Below are positions 1-13,031 of a stretch of 64,000 bases of DNA, in pieces. Source of the stretch: Triatoma infestans (taxonomy: Eukaryota; Arthropoda; Insecta; Hemiptera; Reduviidae). Position 1 is the stretch's first letter, and each line of letters starts with the position of its first letter. A model generated the notes under the pieces. That model saw only the letters and a list, made by a program, of their open reading frames with translations. It searched no databases and was not told the DNA's origin. The position numbers were made by a program, and so were the translations under genes. The DNA lies in the NCBI GenBank assembly GCA_011037195.1, contig JAAEAF010014376.1, positions 44,603 through 108,602 of the forward strand, written 5' to 3'.

Positions 1-1784
1 ATAACTGCATAAATAATAAACCTTATATTTGGATCTCCCATTAATTTAAAGGAATTTTTTTGGGATTTTATACAAAATGTTAATTATGTTGTTGTGGCTT
101 CATAGAGACACTCCTGGCAGTCCAAAATCTGAAGTTGAAGCCAATGCAGTTAACAACTAATACAATATATCTACTACTATGTGTAGGAATAGCATGAACG
201 TAATCAAAAGAATTGACACGTGTTGTGGAATGTAGAATAAATGGTAAATAATCCCGGTCCTTTTTTTTTGAAATTCGTAAATTATTTTTTAAGTATTTCA
301 AGTAATATTAAATAAAAGTTTGCTTACTTAAAAAGTACCGACTGATCAAGAGCATACGTATCTCTTATTTAAATTGTTGTATTAACAATATCTGCTAATT
401 GTTAATTACAATTAGAAATAATTACTTTTTATTGTTTAGTATACCCGTTTTGAATGGAAGAAATCCGTATTTTATTAATAACAGTTCAGAACAATTCTTA
501 TTGCTGATATATTTTATCATATTCTAAGAGTCTTTACTTTTCTGCTGAAGAATCCAGAGTCAATAGGTTGAATAGTTGTTGGTCTTTTAGCATGTTACTT
601 AGTTCATTGTCACATATGTTTGCAATAAATATTAAGAATCATTAGTTTATTCAAGTTTAGATTATTTCCATGTTAATCTATCATCGGGAAAATGTTGAGC
701 TTATAAATCGCTGTTATATTAATTGTTTCAAAAAATTGTAGAAATATACTTTGTTTTTCTGTTGTTTTATTAAAAAAATGATAAAGATTAGAGATATCAG
801 TAAACTTTTAGGAAGCACACATAGATACATACGTAGATACTACACACACACATATATAATAGCATGAGGAAGAGATATAATACTCCTAATAAACGTACAA
901 AACAATAAACTAGAAAGAACGAACTGTAATAACTAATAATATATACTATAATATTGTTATTTCAATAAATCTGAATATTCTAATATTAAAATATTGACAC
1001 ATTATTTACAAAAAAAAAAAAAAATAATAATAACAAAAAAACAAAGAAATCAGTTTATTTCATTCATTCTCTGAAGCCTTTTTTTTTTTTTTTTTATTGG
1101 TTTTAAAAAAATCATAGACCAGCTAGTGGCCATGGGTTAGACTTTTATGACGCAATTAACCACGTGACCACGCGACGGCAGACAGTAGTGGCTATAAACT
1201 TAAGACAAGCGAGCATACAAACGCACAAAACACACACACACACACACATACGTACGCACACAAATACATACAGTATTATAGAAACCGGGGCGGGCGTTTC
1301 TCTGAAATAAATTGTATCAATAAATCAGGACGGTTTGTGGGTAAACAGTGTTTCTTTTTTCTTTTTTTTCGGGGGTCTGACTTTTAGTGAGTAAGAAAAG
1401 CAAAGGCCATGCCAGAGAACTACTTCCGAGTACTGACACCTTAATAAACAACCAAATAAAAATAAACCATACAACAATAGTTCGAGTTTTAATAAATAAA
1501 AAAATGTATAAGAAAAAAATATAATTATTTCTTATAATTATAATGTTTTTTTTAATTAGGACTAATAAAGAATCAATAGATTTTAATGAATATATAATGA
1601 AATAAGAAACTATTAATTAAATAAAATTACAAAAATATGAGAATTATATCAGTGAATCCAAAGTTTATGGAATGATTGCCTGGAAACCGAAGATCCACTC
1701 ATAATTATTACACTAATTCTCAGTGCTCTCCCCCTCCATAAAGGGTAGGAAATAGAGTGTTTTGCATATTAATGTCGCTGAATT
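1..1784. other. AT-rich non-coding DNA, no gene seen
   Basis: Low-complexity AT-rich sequence with poly-A/T runs (about 1010-1025 and 1079-1097) and a short CA repeat near 1230. A stretch at 1140-1330 is less AT-rich, with a TATA-like ctataaa at about 1192 and AATAAA-type signals near 1305-1325. It could be an old promoter or LTR piece, but no second copy in the window supports that. No ORF here resembles a known protein. Confidence 0.6.
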
Positions 1785-2230
1785 CTAGATTGTTGTAGGG
1801 GATTATCGCACTGCGGCCTGAAAGATCTATTGTACCCTCCGGAGCCTTCTCAGTGCACTGCTGGCTTCCAAACAATGTTCTCTAGCTACAGACAACACTG
1901 CTCATCACTGAACAGTGAGTTGTAGAGGCACCTAGGAAGAGAAAATCTAAGGGCACCATACCGGATTCGTACCTGAGACCTCCACGTTGCTAGTCCAGCG
2001 TGCTACCACTGATCTAATCCCTTCTTTCTCCCTTGGTTTACGCGAATTAACTAGGGACGGAGACACTAGTTTGTGTACTGTGTTTGTTCTTGTCTGTAAA
2101 GTGTACAGTGAATGTGTAGTTTAAGTGTATTGTGTACTGTTCTGACGAAGTGCATGAAGTACTAAGCTGTGGTAACCCGTAGGGTCGCTACTCTCCAAGT
2201 AATTGCATGCAACAAATACCTCTTGCGATC
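1785..2230 (-). repeat. SINE family A, nearly complete copy
   Basis: Antisense copy of a tRNA-headed SINE also found at 11.1, 40.0 and 62.1 kb. Read on the minus strand it has a unique 5' segment of about 220 bp, then a tRNA-like head (GGGATTAG, box A-like, box B-like GTACGAATCC with one change from the family form), a body shared with SINE family B (about 1830-1960), and the tail CCCCTACAACAATCTA. Identity with the other copies is obvious by eye over the full length. The head has diverged and a functional tRNA is unlikely. Confidence 0.8.
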
Positions 2231-3199
2231 TAACAATAAATAGTAGCCGAAGTTTTTATTCTAGTGCTAAACCCTTGCACAAGAACTGTAATATTATGAC
2301 TTCAAACTGAAATATTTGCCCTTAATAAATGGCAAAGTTGTTAATGACCTTCTATTAACGATATATATATAAATATATATAATAAGAATATAATGAAGTA
2401 CCAAAATATATTCATACATTATAACCTAGTTCCAGATTGTTTACTTGGGAATGTTTAGGACATAACAAGAAAAAATATGCATGGGAAAAGATGGAAAAGC
2501 CTGTAACTTAAGGAATTTAATATTTTCAAAGAATATGCTGAAACTTTTGTGTTTGTAGTGAATAAAAGGAAAGTATTTCGCGACGGAGTGAATTGGGGAT
2601 GACAATCTAGAAAGAAAAAGAAATTTCTGAAGACGATATTGGAGGAAGATTTTATGTGGAGATGGAAGATTTTAGTGTAACCTAGTGTAAGTCATTTTGC
2701 CAGTCACAGGAATTTCTTATGGGTTATCTGGAGTTTCATAATGTTACTGCTACTAGTCAGGGTCCAGATAGAGGAAGCGTTAGAATAAACATCGGTCTGA
2801 TGACGACTTTATTAAGTAGAAATTGGTTTTGTTTAGTCATTTTTGAGTTCTGTGAGACGGAAAAGTAACCTTATAATCTAACATTGGAGTCTGTTATGAG
2901 AAATTCTTTAATAACTGAATAAATAAAGTCCATTACATAAAGTTCGCATTTCTTGCTAGCTGAATTTTCTTGGAATTCGGAAATTTCAGCAAGGCATATA
3001 ATGATTGTTAAAAAAAATAATTTCAAAGGGAAGAATACCTTGGAATTGGAAGAATACCTTGGGAACTCACCCCTAGAATTATATTTTTTTTTTTTTTACG
3101 GCAACATGTTCTTATTTAACATTTTTTCGAAAGTCGCATTTCCAGTTGTCGAATTTTGAACGACACCATAGTATAGCACCTTCTTTTTACGAATACGTA
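2231..3199. other. Non-coding AT-rich DNA
   Basis: No gene or repeat family recognised. A small direct repeat (GAATACCTTGGAA-like, about 3035-3060) and a poly-T run lie near the right end. A 68-codon frame at 2953 is AT-driven and has no recognisable domain. Confidence 0.5.
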
Positions 3200-3437
3200 T
3201 TAAATTTGACTTTCTGTATTTTTCTAATTTGAGCTAAACAGTGCTCTCTCTTTCTCACCCTCACGCTCGCGCACAACATACACTTATATACATATACATT
3301 TATCAGGTATTCGTTAAAAATATTAATTTTAACTCAAACAACTTCTGAATATGAATTTTCTTGAAAACTCAATTTCCAAATATTTAACAAATTGGCATAA
3401 TTCCGCTCATAGCAGCAAGAGAAAGCAAATCGGAATA
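3200..3437 (-). repeat. Fragment of the 1 kb repeat family (microsatellite-side end)
   Basis: Matches the end of the 1 kb repeat described at 33-37 kb: a TTTGAGCTAAACAGT-like stretch, a short CT/CA-rich region, then GAAAACTCAATTTC and an end resembling AAGAGAAAGCAA. Diverged and incomplete. Confidence 0.5.
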
Positions 3438-4080
3438 AAAAGTAATACATTTGATTGGGTAGCGATGTTTAAATTTGATATTTCTCGTTTGAAACTAAAC
3501 AGAGAGCAAAAAAGTGAATTGTAAATAATTAATTTATAATTATATATTAAGCAAATTTGGTCATAATGTGTATTTCTATGACTTTCTTGTCTACGCTACT
3601 ACTAAGAGAATCCTTCAACAACTGCAAGAACAGCCCTAGTTAATAACAATGATCTATATTTATTTGATTATATGAAGAAAACCATTATTGGACGGAATGA
3701 TTAAGAATCACATTATAGACGAATGAACTTGATACAATATAAATCATTTTTAGGTTAAATAAATTTAAATAATATCTGTTTCAACCCGCATTGAGTTTTC
3801 AAATTAATAGTTGAAGGTTAAGTTAAAAAAAATGAAATGGTCCAAGAATTTATATTATTTATTTATTCGGAATTAAATGAATAATATGTTAATAATTAAA
3901 AATGTTAATTTGTGTAGACGGTTTTGTTACTAGGTTTCGTAAAATTATATTATAAAATATCACATTTTTATCACTAATTAACAAGCCCAGTCACTCTGGG
4001 AGAAGGAGTTCCTTGAAACTACTCTGAAAACAGTAACCGTGTCAAATCTGTGATCATACTACAGTAGATTTTCCAACGGT

Positions 4081-4425
4081 GTTAGTTTCAACGTCTGGGC
4101 TCCTAGGGTACGTTGGCCATAAAATGTCCGTAAGAGGTCGATACGCTAATTAAATACATATTTAAGTGCCAACATACCATGATTACTCTCCAAGAGGGCT
4201 CCTGTTTTCTATGTTCTTGACAATAATCCTCTTCCCTAGTGCGCTAACTTGAGCTTTTACTCTAGAATTGTTAGTTTCGAAGTCTAGGCTCCTAGGATAC
4301 GTTAGTTATAAAATGTCGGTAAGAGGTCGACAAGCAAATTAGGTACATATTTAAGTCCCAAGGTGCCAAGATGTTTTCTGCCTTCTTAACAACAATCCTC
4401 TTCCCAAGTGCGCTAAATTAAACTT
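4081..4425. repeat. Diverged 189 bp tandem duplication
   Basis: Two adjacent units start with GTTAGTTTC at 4081 and 4270. They share GGCTCCTAGG, ATAAAATGTC, GTAAGAGGTCGA, TACATATTTAAGT and AATCCTCTTCCC blocks in the same order. No ORF runs through both units and no transposon family was recognised. Confidence 0.8.
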
Positions 4426-5689
4426 TGGCTAATAAAAGATTCACGTGAAACCCTTATTAAATTTCCACCGAGACGATCATTTGTATTGTAGTGTTCAGCC
4501 AAACCTTACACAATGGGATTATTCAAACTACTTAGTTATTGAATTCTTAGAATTTATAACAAATCTAAGGTCCCTGCCTAGTTCAGTGATCACCTTTGGC
4601 ATGAACATATGAGTTATATTCTCGTCAGTCACCATTAAATTTTTATCGGCTATCTCAAAATTGAGCCCCAAACTTCAAATTGCAAATACTCCCACAAAAG
4701 ATCTGGACTTTATTAATGGTGCAGAAGTTTTATGTGGACTAATGGGAAGTGCAGTGGGACAACTATAGCCAAACTGCAGTCACACTAGTATCACCCTTCT
4801 ATAGCTTCTATTCAGCCATAATAAGAATAGCATAACTATACATATTTACTTTACGAAGATTTTGATTTGCTGAGGAAAATTTAAAAAGAACAAAAATATT
4901 CGCATAAATCGTTAATGAAAATCCAGAAAAACTTCGGACACTTTCAAAAATTACAAAAATAATGAGATTGAAATGTATTATTTATATATTAGGAGAAACA
5001 ATACAAAAATGCTCTTAATATTAAAATGAATTAGGTTATTACATTACCGAATGTTCAAGGCAGGCTAATACACTCACAGAATTTCTTTTTGTGAACCGGT
5101 TTTACAAGACATTGGCCCAGCTGCCATGCTAAGCCACCTTTATATATAATTCTTTTTATTTTATTTTAAATATATATATATAACTACAAATACTCGCATA
5201 TATATTATATATTTAATATATAATTTTATTTTTTTTTACAATTGCATTTTTCAGTTTCGGGTAAAGCCATTCCCAACAAAATTCCAAAAACACCGAAAAA
5301 CCTGTTCTGCGAAGTTGTACTTCTGATTAACCGTTTTTTATGTTTATTATGTAAATTACGGAACATACATTGTATTGGTGTGAGATTTTAGAGGAACAAT
5401 TATTGTTGTAGCTCCCGCAGGCTTCACAATCATCATTTTCCAGGTAAAATGCTTCAAACAGGCATTTATGTGTGTGTGTGTCAAGAAAAATTGTTGAAAC
5501 AATTTTCGACGATAAATCGTCAAAAAATTAATAGATAGAAAAAAACAATTACACAAGTCACCATTTTTGGTTAATGGATTATGACCGAAATGTTACATTG
5601 TCAAATGCGATGGTTTTTAAACACTTATCAAATTTGAGTATCCTGCGTTTTTTTTCTTTTTCGTATTGGCGAGATTTTGTTATGAAAAT

Positions 5690-5876
5690 AAGGGGATAGT
5701 GTCACAAATTTTCAATCGGAAGTAAACATTTACGTGGGTAAATTTAATTTTTTGCGGGGTTTTGTGGGAACCGTAAAGTTAAGCTTTCGGAATTCAAGGA
5801 ATCTTTAAAATATGAATTTTTTCGGTTGAAAACTCAATTAGAATTATTGTAATTCTTCCTTTAGTAAGAGAAAATT
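5690..5876 (-). repeat. Fragment of the 1 kb repeat family
   Basis: Contains the family's TCGGTTGAAAACTCAAT block followed by CTTCCTTTAGTAAGAGAAA, which corresponds to its hairpin terminus. The rest is too diverged to align by eye. Confidence 0.45.
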
Positions 5877-5884
5877 ATATATAT

Positions 5885-6209
5885 ATATAATGGAGTTGAT
5901 GAGGAGAAAAATTGGGTTTGATTAATTAGACGAGATGTGAAGATACTGTTATAATATAGCTATAAGTTTACACTGACTGCACTGGACTTGTAATGATTTT
6001 TTATAGAATAAAAGGTAAGAGTAGAGATATGAGACAATGGTTGAATCTGATAGATAGATATATATAGATATTCTCACTGGCTTATATACAGGTTCTCCCA
6101 CTCTAGCCTGCTTAAATCAGAGAGTACCAGAGAGGGTCTGTCTTCTCTCTCTTAATTCTCTCGGTCTGTCTGCTCTCTCTTGCTGATGTAATTCTCTCTT
6201 GCTATTACA
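5885..6209 (-). mobile_element. Solo-LTR-like element, copy 1
   Basis: On the minus strand it begins TGTAATAGCAAGAG, has a CT/GA-rich region with GTGGGAGAA, a TATA-like GTATATAAG, then AAGTCCAGTGCAGTC, and ends near CTCCATTATA. The same blocks occur in the same order at 23.7 kb and 43.7 kb. Length is about 325 bp. Flanks are TA repeats, so a target duplication cannot be judged. An LTR promoter role is inferred only from the TATA-like box and the other copies' short TSDs. Confidence 0.6.
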
Positions 6210-6393
6210 TATATATATATATACATATAATATAAGAAATATCCATTAAAGAATAATTAATGATGAAATAAAAAAAAACAATTAGTGAACAGGGTGTGAA
6301 AAAATTTATCAAAAGAAATGCTCTGAATAAAATACATAATACTATTTGAAAATAGCCCAGCCAATAGGGCAAGAGGAAACGTATAAAACACTG

Positions 6394-6394
<1 letters not shown>

Positions 6395-6433
<39 letters not shown>
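6395..6433. repeat. CA dinucleotide microsatellite
   Basis: Uninterrupted CA repeat of about 19 units. It produces a spurious poly-Cys/Val reading frame on the minus strand. Confidence 0.95.
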
Positions 6434-6436
<3 letters not shown>

Positions 6437-7571
6437 GTCATTGAATTTAGCCGCCCACGTAAAATAGAATGTTATAATGAGCCATAGTTGTTGTATAAAT
6501 GAGTCATAAACTCAACACTACACTTGTTTATTACCACTAAACAATGAATCATATCCAATTACTATGAAGACAGAAGTAACTAGTCCATATAGTTTTATTT
6601 TTTTTTGTATACTAATTATAATAAATCAAATGATAATATTTATATATTATGTATATATATATATTTTTAACTTTGTTTTTTTTATTATATTTTAATTCTC
6701 ACTTAACGAAGTACATATTATTTTAATTTGTTCAACTTAACGGTTATCTTATATATATGTATATATACATACAAGATTTATTTTCTATTTGAGCTGATAG
6801 AAAGAAAATAAATAATAGATAATTGATTTTTGTCTAGCGCTTATAGTTGACCGCTTCACACAATGTTGTCCCCTCTTTAAAACAGCCCGCCTAGTCAGTA
6901 TGGCAGCAAAAAAAAAAAAAATTGTAGAATCATAGTTTAAAATCTAATTTTAAATAAATTGTATTCTATATATCTTTTATTAACAAAATTTTCTTTAGAT
7001 GATTCCAGTCGATGCATCAGTTTTATACCATTGAACTCTCGATAGTCTGGATTATAGCAGGTTTATGATCTTGGAAATTTACCTGCATTTTAAAAAATAA
7101 ATTGAACATTAAATTGTATTTTAAAAAATAAAATGAAAAATTAATATTGACAGAAAAACGGCATGGTATGATGATTAATTTAATGGGTCCGTGAATTATT
7201 TTTTTACGTATAAGCCTCAAACAACTTGGAATTTCGTTCCACTGGAACTCATCTATATACGAGTATATAAAAATTCAGCATCCATATGTTTGTGGCCGCA
7301 AAACTCGAAAAGTAGTCGATGGGATTGACTTGAAATTTGTACACAATGTTACATTTCTGTATAAGAGTGTTTATATATACTTTTTATTCCGAAGTTCCCA
7401 CGGAAACGGGAACTTCTTCGAGCGTTTCGCGAGGATGGCAGAAATAGACATACTCAGACGTATTGCGAATGGTGGTTCAACTCTCTGAACCTCTTTCTCA
7501 ACTACTTATAAGTACCTCTATTCCGAAGTTCCCATGGAAACGGGAAATTCCGAGCTAAAATCCGTTCAAAC

Positions 7572-8215
7572 GGCCATATTGTGTTAGCACTTGCTTCTTC
7601 CGGTATTGCTGCTAAGTTGACGGAAGGAGGTAGAACAGCGCATTCAGCTCTTAAACTGCCTTGACTTAAACATGAACTTCACAGAAAACCCAACATGTAA
7701 CATTTCTAAAATATCAGGAATGAAAAAGGTTCGTCAGGCGTGCAAAATCTTTGTATGGGATGAGTGTACAATAGCTTATAAGAAGACATTGGAAGCATTA
7801 AACTATACACTGAAAGACTTGCGAAATAATCAGGTTCCATTTGGTGGAGCATTGGTGTTACTAGCCGGTGACTTCAGGCAAACGCTTCCAGTGATACCTC
7901 GCTCAACATCAGCTGATGAATTGCATGCCTGCTTGAAATATTCAACTCATTGGAGCACAGTAAAAAAAAAACAATTTAACATTTAACAACGAATATGAGA
8001 GTTCAACTTCAAAACGATCCAACAGCTGCCATATTTTTAAGACAAATAAATACTCGAACTCGGTAACGGCACTGCTCCTATAAATCCGGAAACGGGAAAA
8101 ATCACCTTCCCATCTAATTTCTACAACATTGTAAATTCAAAAGAAGAATTAGTAGACAGTGTATTCCAAAGCATCGAAACAAATTATGAAAATCACGCAC
8201 GGTTAAGCCTAAAAA
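7572..8215 (+). pseudogene. Helitron-type PIF1-like helicase relic
   Basis: Encodes a fragment of the PIF1-family helicase domain of eukaryotic Helitrons, which unwinds DNA during rolling-circle transposition. The first part (7572-7660) reads GHIVLALASSGIAAKL and HSALKLP. A one-base shift follows, and the frame from ATG 7672 carries VWDECT (Walker B type), FGGALVLLAGDFRQTLPVIP (motif III region) and DELHACLK. After a shift near 7970, MRVQLQND, then GNGTAPINPETGKITFP and SKEELVDSVF appear to about 8215. The Walker A region, Rep nuclease and C-terminal helicase motifs are missing, so it is non-functional. It is much shorter than an intact Helitron protein (well over 1000 residues). The family call is secure; subfamily is not determined. 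Confidence 0.85.
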
Positions 8216-9527
8216 TCAGACTGAGCCACAGCGAACCGCGGTTCGTCTTAACTTAAGATAATGCTATAAAAAAAACAAAATAAATTCTATCAAAAAATTC
8301 GTAAAGGATAAAATTTTAAATAGTTTGAATAAACCATATTATATTATGATAATTTAGTGTTATGGTAAATTTTTTACCAATATTTTAATTAGTTACTATT
8401 GTGTAATTCGGGTGCGCATAGCACATTATTATATTTTCCATGATGACGCCCAAGGATTGTCCATGAAAGCCCACATAAACAATGAGATATTTATAACGTT
8501 ATAATTTATATTTAAAAAAATAAAATAAAAATCTATTAACGAATTTATTGTAATTAATTAAATTTTCATAGCGTGTTGTATTTTCTATTTATTTTGCTTT
8601 TAGCAGAGTTGTAAATGAAAGGAACAGTAATAAATTTGTTTTAATTGTTAATTTATATACAGTAATTATGAGAGATTTATGTTATGCGTAATGAGATTTC
8701 GGGTTTCGCAAGTATAAAAAAAATAAAAAATATAAAAAATAGTAAGAAGAAAGATAAATACAAACCTCCCTAAGGTTTACTTTATTTTTAAATCCTACGG
8801 TTGTCCGTGACTCTTACAAGTACGGTGGTATTTCAAAAGTTATCTACAAGCCCTGCAGGTTCCCTCCTTGTCCCTTTATCTCGGCCCTGAAGGTAGGCCT
8901 GCTTTTACTCTTAAACTCTCTCTCTCTCTCCTATATATTCTAGTCCTCTCGCTCTAGCCTTCATTCTCTCTTTCTTCCTTTTATAACTTCTCACGCCTTT
9001 ATACATTCTCTTCTGTGTTCGAAGTTATATATTTCTCTTCTCTTCTTTTACTTCAACTTACAGCTAGCTCGCGCTGTCTCACTACAAGTGGTAGAATGTT
9101 TTGGAGCTCAGTTGGTTCACATTAATCAATGTTGGTACATCCGGCGCGGCCATACTAACGCGCAGACACACACATACATTCACACGCATACATATCTTCA
9201 AGTAGATGCTTTACTCTTTCTATTTCTCTCTGTCACACACGTACGCATACATACAAACACACACACATATATATATATATAATCACAAAAGGTTGTCTTT
9301 TTCTCATTCACTCTCACACCCACCATTGCTTTAGCACGCTCTCACTGTAACTAACACACCAACACATACACCAGATAAATAGAAAAGATACCGATCTGGA
9401 TTAAGCCCTAAATCTAAACACACATACACACATACATACATACAACATATAGAAGAACTGAACATTCCGTATTGTGTGTATGTGTGCGTGCGTGAAGATT
9501 GTTGTTACTGAATGTATAAAGTTTACA

Positions 9528-9561
<34 letters not shown>

Positions 9562-9822
9562 TTCAGATGTATATATTCCTTTCCCTTCTCTGCCAAACCA
9601 TCTAGATAAGTGACTAGCTAAAGACAACTCCAGCAAAGTGAAAAAAGATGCTGTATAATGAATCAAATGTTCTTCGTTACAAAGGAGAAAACAAAAGATT
9701 AATTAAATAAACCGATAAGAATTATTATAAAAACAAATCTATAAAAAAAAAAAAAATATGCATATCGATATTTTATTGTGCAAATCTGTGATATTATCAC
9801 TGTTTATCAAAGTATCGTGTAG
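8216..9822. other. Non-coding DNA with CT, CA and TA microsatellites
   Basis: AT-rich to about 8800, then a pyrimidine-rich stretch (CT runs at 8915-9060), CA-rich segments (9165-9265, 9415-9440) and TA runs (9265-9280, 9530-9552). The frames here are repeat-driven. No gene recognised. Confidence 0.6.
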
Positions 9823-9880
9823 ATAGGCGAACTGTCCGAAATCACAAAATGAAGCTGGCTATCAGGGAAAAAAGTCTCTT
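9823..9880 (+). repeat. Short fragment of the hairpin element right arm
   Basis: GGCGAACTGTCCGAAATCACAAAATGAAGCTGGCTATCAGGGAAAA resembles the right arm of the palindromic family (GGGCGAACG, CACAAAATGAAGCAGGCTA) with an internal deletion across the ribozyme-like core. Confidence 0.4.
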
Positions 9881-10760
9881 TTGTTATCCAGCACTGAAAT
9901 TTTTTTGAGTTTGGTTTGATAGACAAACAATAAACCAATAAATGCGACTATAACAGAAATATTACGTTGATGTGAACTCTTTACACGAACTTGGTGAATG
10001 AAAATCCGAAATCGGTCAGGAACAAATGGAATAAGCTTACTTTAAATTTATTCATGATATTATATATATAATTATTTTTTTTTTTACTTAACGTACGATT
10101 AATAGCTTAATTACAATGATAATAAAATACTTTATTATAAATAATAAAGTAATAAATATAATATATAATATAAATAAATATTTCTTTAAATAGTTTAGTT
10201 GTTACATTATTTACAATTCTTATTTAAAACGAATCGTTATTCACTTTACTTTAATCGTTAATAGCTTTATCTTTTGTAGATATTTTTTTTAATTTTATCA
10301 TTTTTTTATTTATTTTACATCTAATATACAATGCAATACTTTATAGTCTGTAATAATCTTGCTGCAACTGTAGTAATAATTGACCTTCTCATACAGGTGT
10401 TCTTTCATAAATACCTGCATTTTTTTTTTCTTTTTTTTTTTTTTTTTACTCCATCTGCATAAAGTGGCTTGATGATTAGCTATTAAATATACATAAATTT
10501 AGAAAATTACCATGAAAATGAAACCCTTTCAGGCGCCTATTTAACTTAATGTATGCTAAAGTTTCCGATTAAAGGTTATGTTCCTTAAGTAAAATAATCG
10601 GATTTTGGTTGAAATTTACATTTAATTGTAAATAAGTCTGTCTGCTAGTGGGTTGTAATTTTGGAATAAACATTAATTAGGCTTAGACTAAGATTAGGTT
10701 AAAACTAAGTGAAATCCAATAATTCATATTCATATTTGTTATGAATGAAATATATATTGC

Positions 10761-10996
10761 ATCGGAGATAGTTTTCCGCGATAGCCTGCTTCATTTTGTG
10801 GTCATCGACCGGTTTCGGACGTTCGCCCATCTTCAGGATGCGTTTTTCAGAAAGTATGACAACACAGTCTTGCACAGAGCAAATTTAGTTTACACACTCT
10901 ATAGAGTCTAAAATACGCATCCTGAAGATGGGCGAACGCCGAAACCGGTCGATTACCACAAAATGAAGCAGACTACCACGGAAAATGTCTCTGATG
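10761..10996 (+). mobile_element. Palindromic hairpin element, copy at 10.8 kb
   Basis: Two inverted arms, each about 90 bp plus, meet near 10880-10910. The left arm starts ATCGGAGATAG and contains CTGCTTCATTTTGTGGTC. The right arm contains the reverse complement and ends GAAAATGTCTCTGATG. A poly-T run follows and the usual 3' tail (TTTCCAGCTCTGCGGAACC) is missing, so this copy is 3'-truncated. The hammerhead-like core occurs on the plus strand in the right arm and on the minus strand in the left arm. No clear target duplication was found. Confidence 0.8.
10917..10954 (+). ncRNA. Hammerhead-like ribozyme motif (right arm, 10.9 kb copy)
   Basis: Order: GCATC (stem I), CTGAAGA (10922-10928), stem II GGCG/CGCC, GAAA (10941-10944), CCGGTC, then GATT. 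Stem I pairs GAT with ATC. One stem II base pair is lost relative to other copies. This matches the CUGANGA...GAAA...NUH consensus with one extra T between the core and stem II. Activity is untested. Confidence 0.5.
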
Positions 10997-11069
10997 TTTT
11001 TTTTTACATGTGTTGCGTTGAAATAAGTTATATCTTCGGAACGATTAAGTATCTTATAAATATAACAAA

Positions 11070-11480
11070 GGCGGACGCCTGCAACGGGTATCTGTTCCGT
11101 GCAGTTACTCGGAGAGTGCGACTGTACGGGTTACCACCGCTCAGAACTCCAGCCACTTCGTCAGAACCGTACACAGTACACTTAAACTACAAACTACCCT
11201 TTACAAACAAGGACAAACAGAGTACACAAACTACGGTCTCCGTCCGTAGTTAATTGGCTTAAGCCATGGAAGAATGGAAGGGATTAGCTCCGTGGTAGCG
11301 CGCTGGACTAGCAACGCGGAGTTCCCGCAACATGCTGTCCTTAGATTTCTCTTCCTAGCAGCCTCTACAGCTCACTATCCGATGATGGACAGTGTTGTCT
11401 GTAGCCAGAGAACGCTGCTCGGAGGCCTGCAGTGCACTAAGTAGGCTTCGGAGAGCACAATAAAACTTTCATCGAGACAC
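11070..11480 (+). repeat. SINE family A copy
   Basis: Unique 5' segment (GGGTATCTGTTCC to GTTAATTGGC), tRNA-like head from about 11279 (GGGATTAGCTCCGTGGTAGC, then GCTGGACTAGCAACGCGGAG) and the shared body (CTCTTCCTAGCAGCCTC, GATGATGGACAGTGTTGTC). The box B region is damaged (CCCGCAACATGC). A 96-codon frame starting at 10963 is only the hairpin arm plus this SINE read through, not a gene. Confidence 0.8.
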
Positions 11481-13031
11481 ATAAATCCTCTAATCTAAAA
11501 TCTAAACAAAGACCGGTGTTGATAAATTGTTACATATTAGTAAAAACACCATTTTTGAAACTATAAATTTCAAATATTAGATGCCTCTATAAATTTCGGT
11601 GAGGATTGAGAGTAGAAAGAATCAAATAGTTGGAAATATCTATAGGACAAAAAAAAATTTAAGCCTGATATTAATTTGGTCACAGTAAAAATCTTTTGAC
11701 TATCCAATCGACTCCGATATGTTAAACTTATTCAAAGGGTACTTAAAATCGAGAAGTAAAGAAATTTCAGTTAGTTTATGTCATCAAGTTGTAGTGATTC
11801 AACTTTCTCAGTTTGCCTTGAGATGAGATCTCTATCTCACTAAAGGCGAGCAATTACCTGAAATCAAGAAGAAGCGTTTGAAAATTTAATCACCAATCTT
11901 AAACTTTGCTTCATACATACAAAATTCTACTCTAAAAATCTAACTGTTCTTACTCAATTACGTCAAAGTTTTAGCATATACATTATAAACTTCAAATACG
12001 AACTTCATTAAAAAAGTGAACTGCAGTTTTTTAAAGAAGCCCCCCCAGCTTATAAAAATTATTTCTCTCAAAAGAAAATAGTAAAAACACTAAATTATTC
12101 ACAATCAATAAAATTTAAGATAGAAATAAATTTAAGTAGCAAGTTAAATTAACTTAAGCGGCGTTTATTTAGAACGTTCCGTGATCATTAACTGACGTAC
12201 ATACGTCTAGTTTCAACTTTAGAACAGCTTCGTGTTTTGCTTTGCTCTCATTATATTTAAATCACTATCAGATAGACAGAATGATATCAAGTGTCGAGTC
12301 CTTTCTAAAAGTTTTATATGTGAAACAAGTTTTCACTAATTTTGTAAAAAAATAAAGAAAATTAATTAATCAGTTCTCTTTTCATAAAATTAATTAATTG
12401 TTTGATAATCGTGCTTAAAAATAATTACCTGCTTCGAATATAGCAGAATGTATAACATCTGAGTCATTGTCCCTTTTTTGGCAGTTTTTTGTTTCGTGTT
12501 TAAGTCCATTTAGATCATTGGATAGCAGCTTGACCAGTTTTGCCACTACTGAAAGCTCATTAAGAGCAAACACTCAATATGAACATACCTCACCTGCTTT
12601 CAAAAGCATGGGATCTGCTAATACATGGAATGAGAAGAAGCTGTTAAGGTGGACGAAATCTCGAATATAAAGTTTTGTCAACACTGTATAACTTCAATGA
12701 TTCAAGTTGTAAAATACAGAGGTTTGGCTAATTATTCCGTGCAGATTTTATTTCTTCCAATAAGATCCATTACGTATATATATATTGTATGTGTGTGTAT
12801 GTGTAATGAACCTGTTTAGATGTACAACCTCAGAAGCTTCATTATTCTCAAAATAGTTGCTGTCTTTACTTCGAAATGACGTTCGACAACTTCTCCTTTA
12901 TCAAAGTCCATTTAATGATTTGTAGGGAACACTATAGTACGCCCAGCTGCAATAATTTGACGCATCTGCACGTGATAAACATTCCAATATTAAAGAAAAT
13001 TGTTTTAATTCAATTATAATAATTGCAGTAA
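11481..13031. other. Non-coding DNA, no gene seen
   Basis: AT-rich sequence with a short TA/TG repeat near 12775-12803. A 67-codon frame at 12467 has no recognisable domain. Confidence 0.5.

Noticed and set aside
6205..6441. Cys/Val-repeat open frame on the minus strand
   Set aside because: Direct translation of the CA microsatellite plus AT-rich flank.
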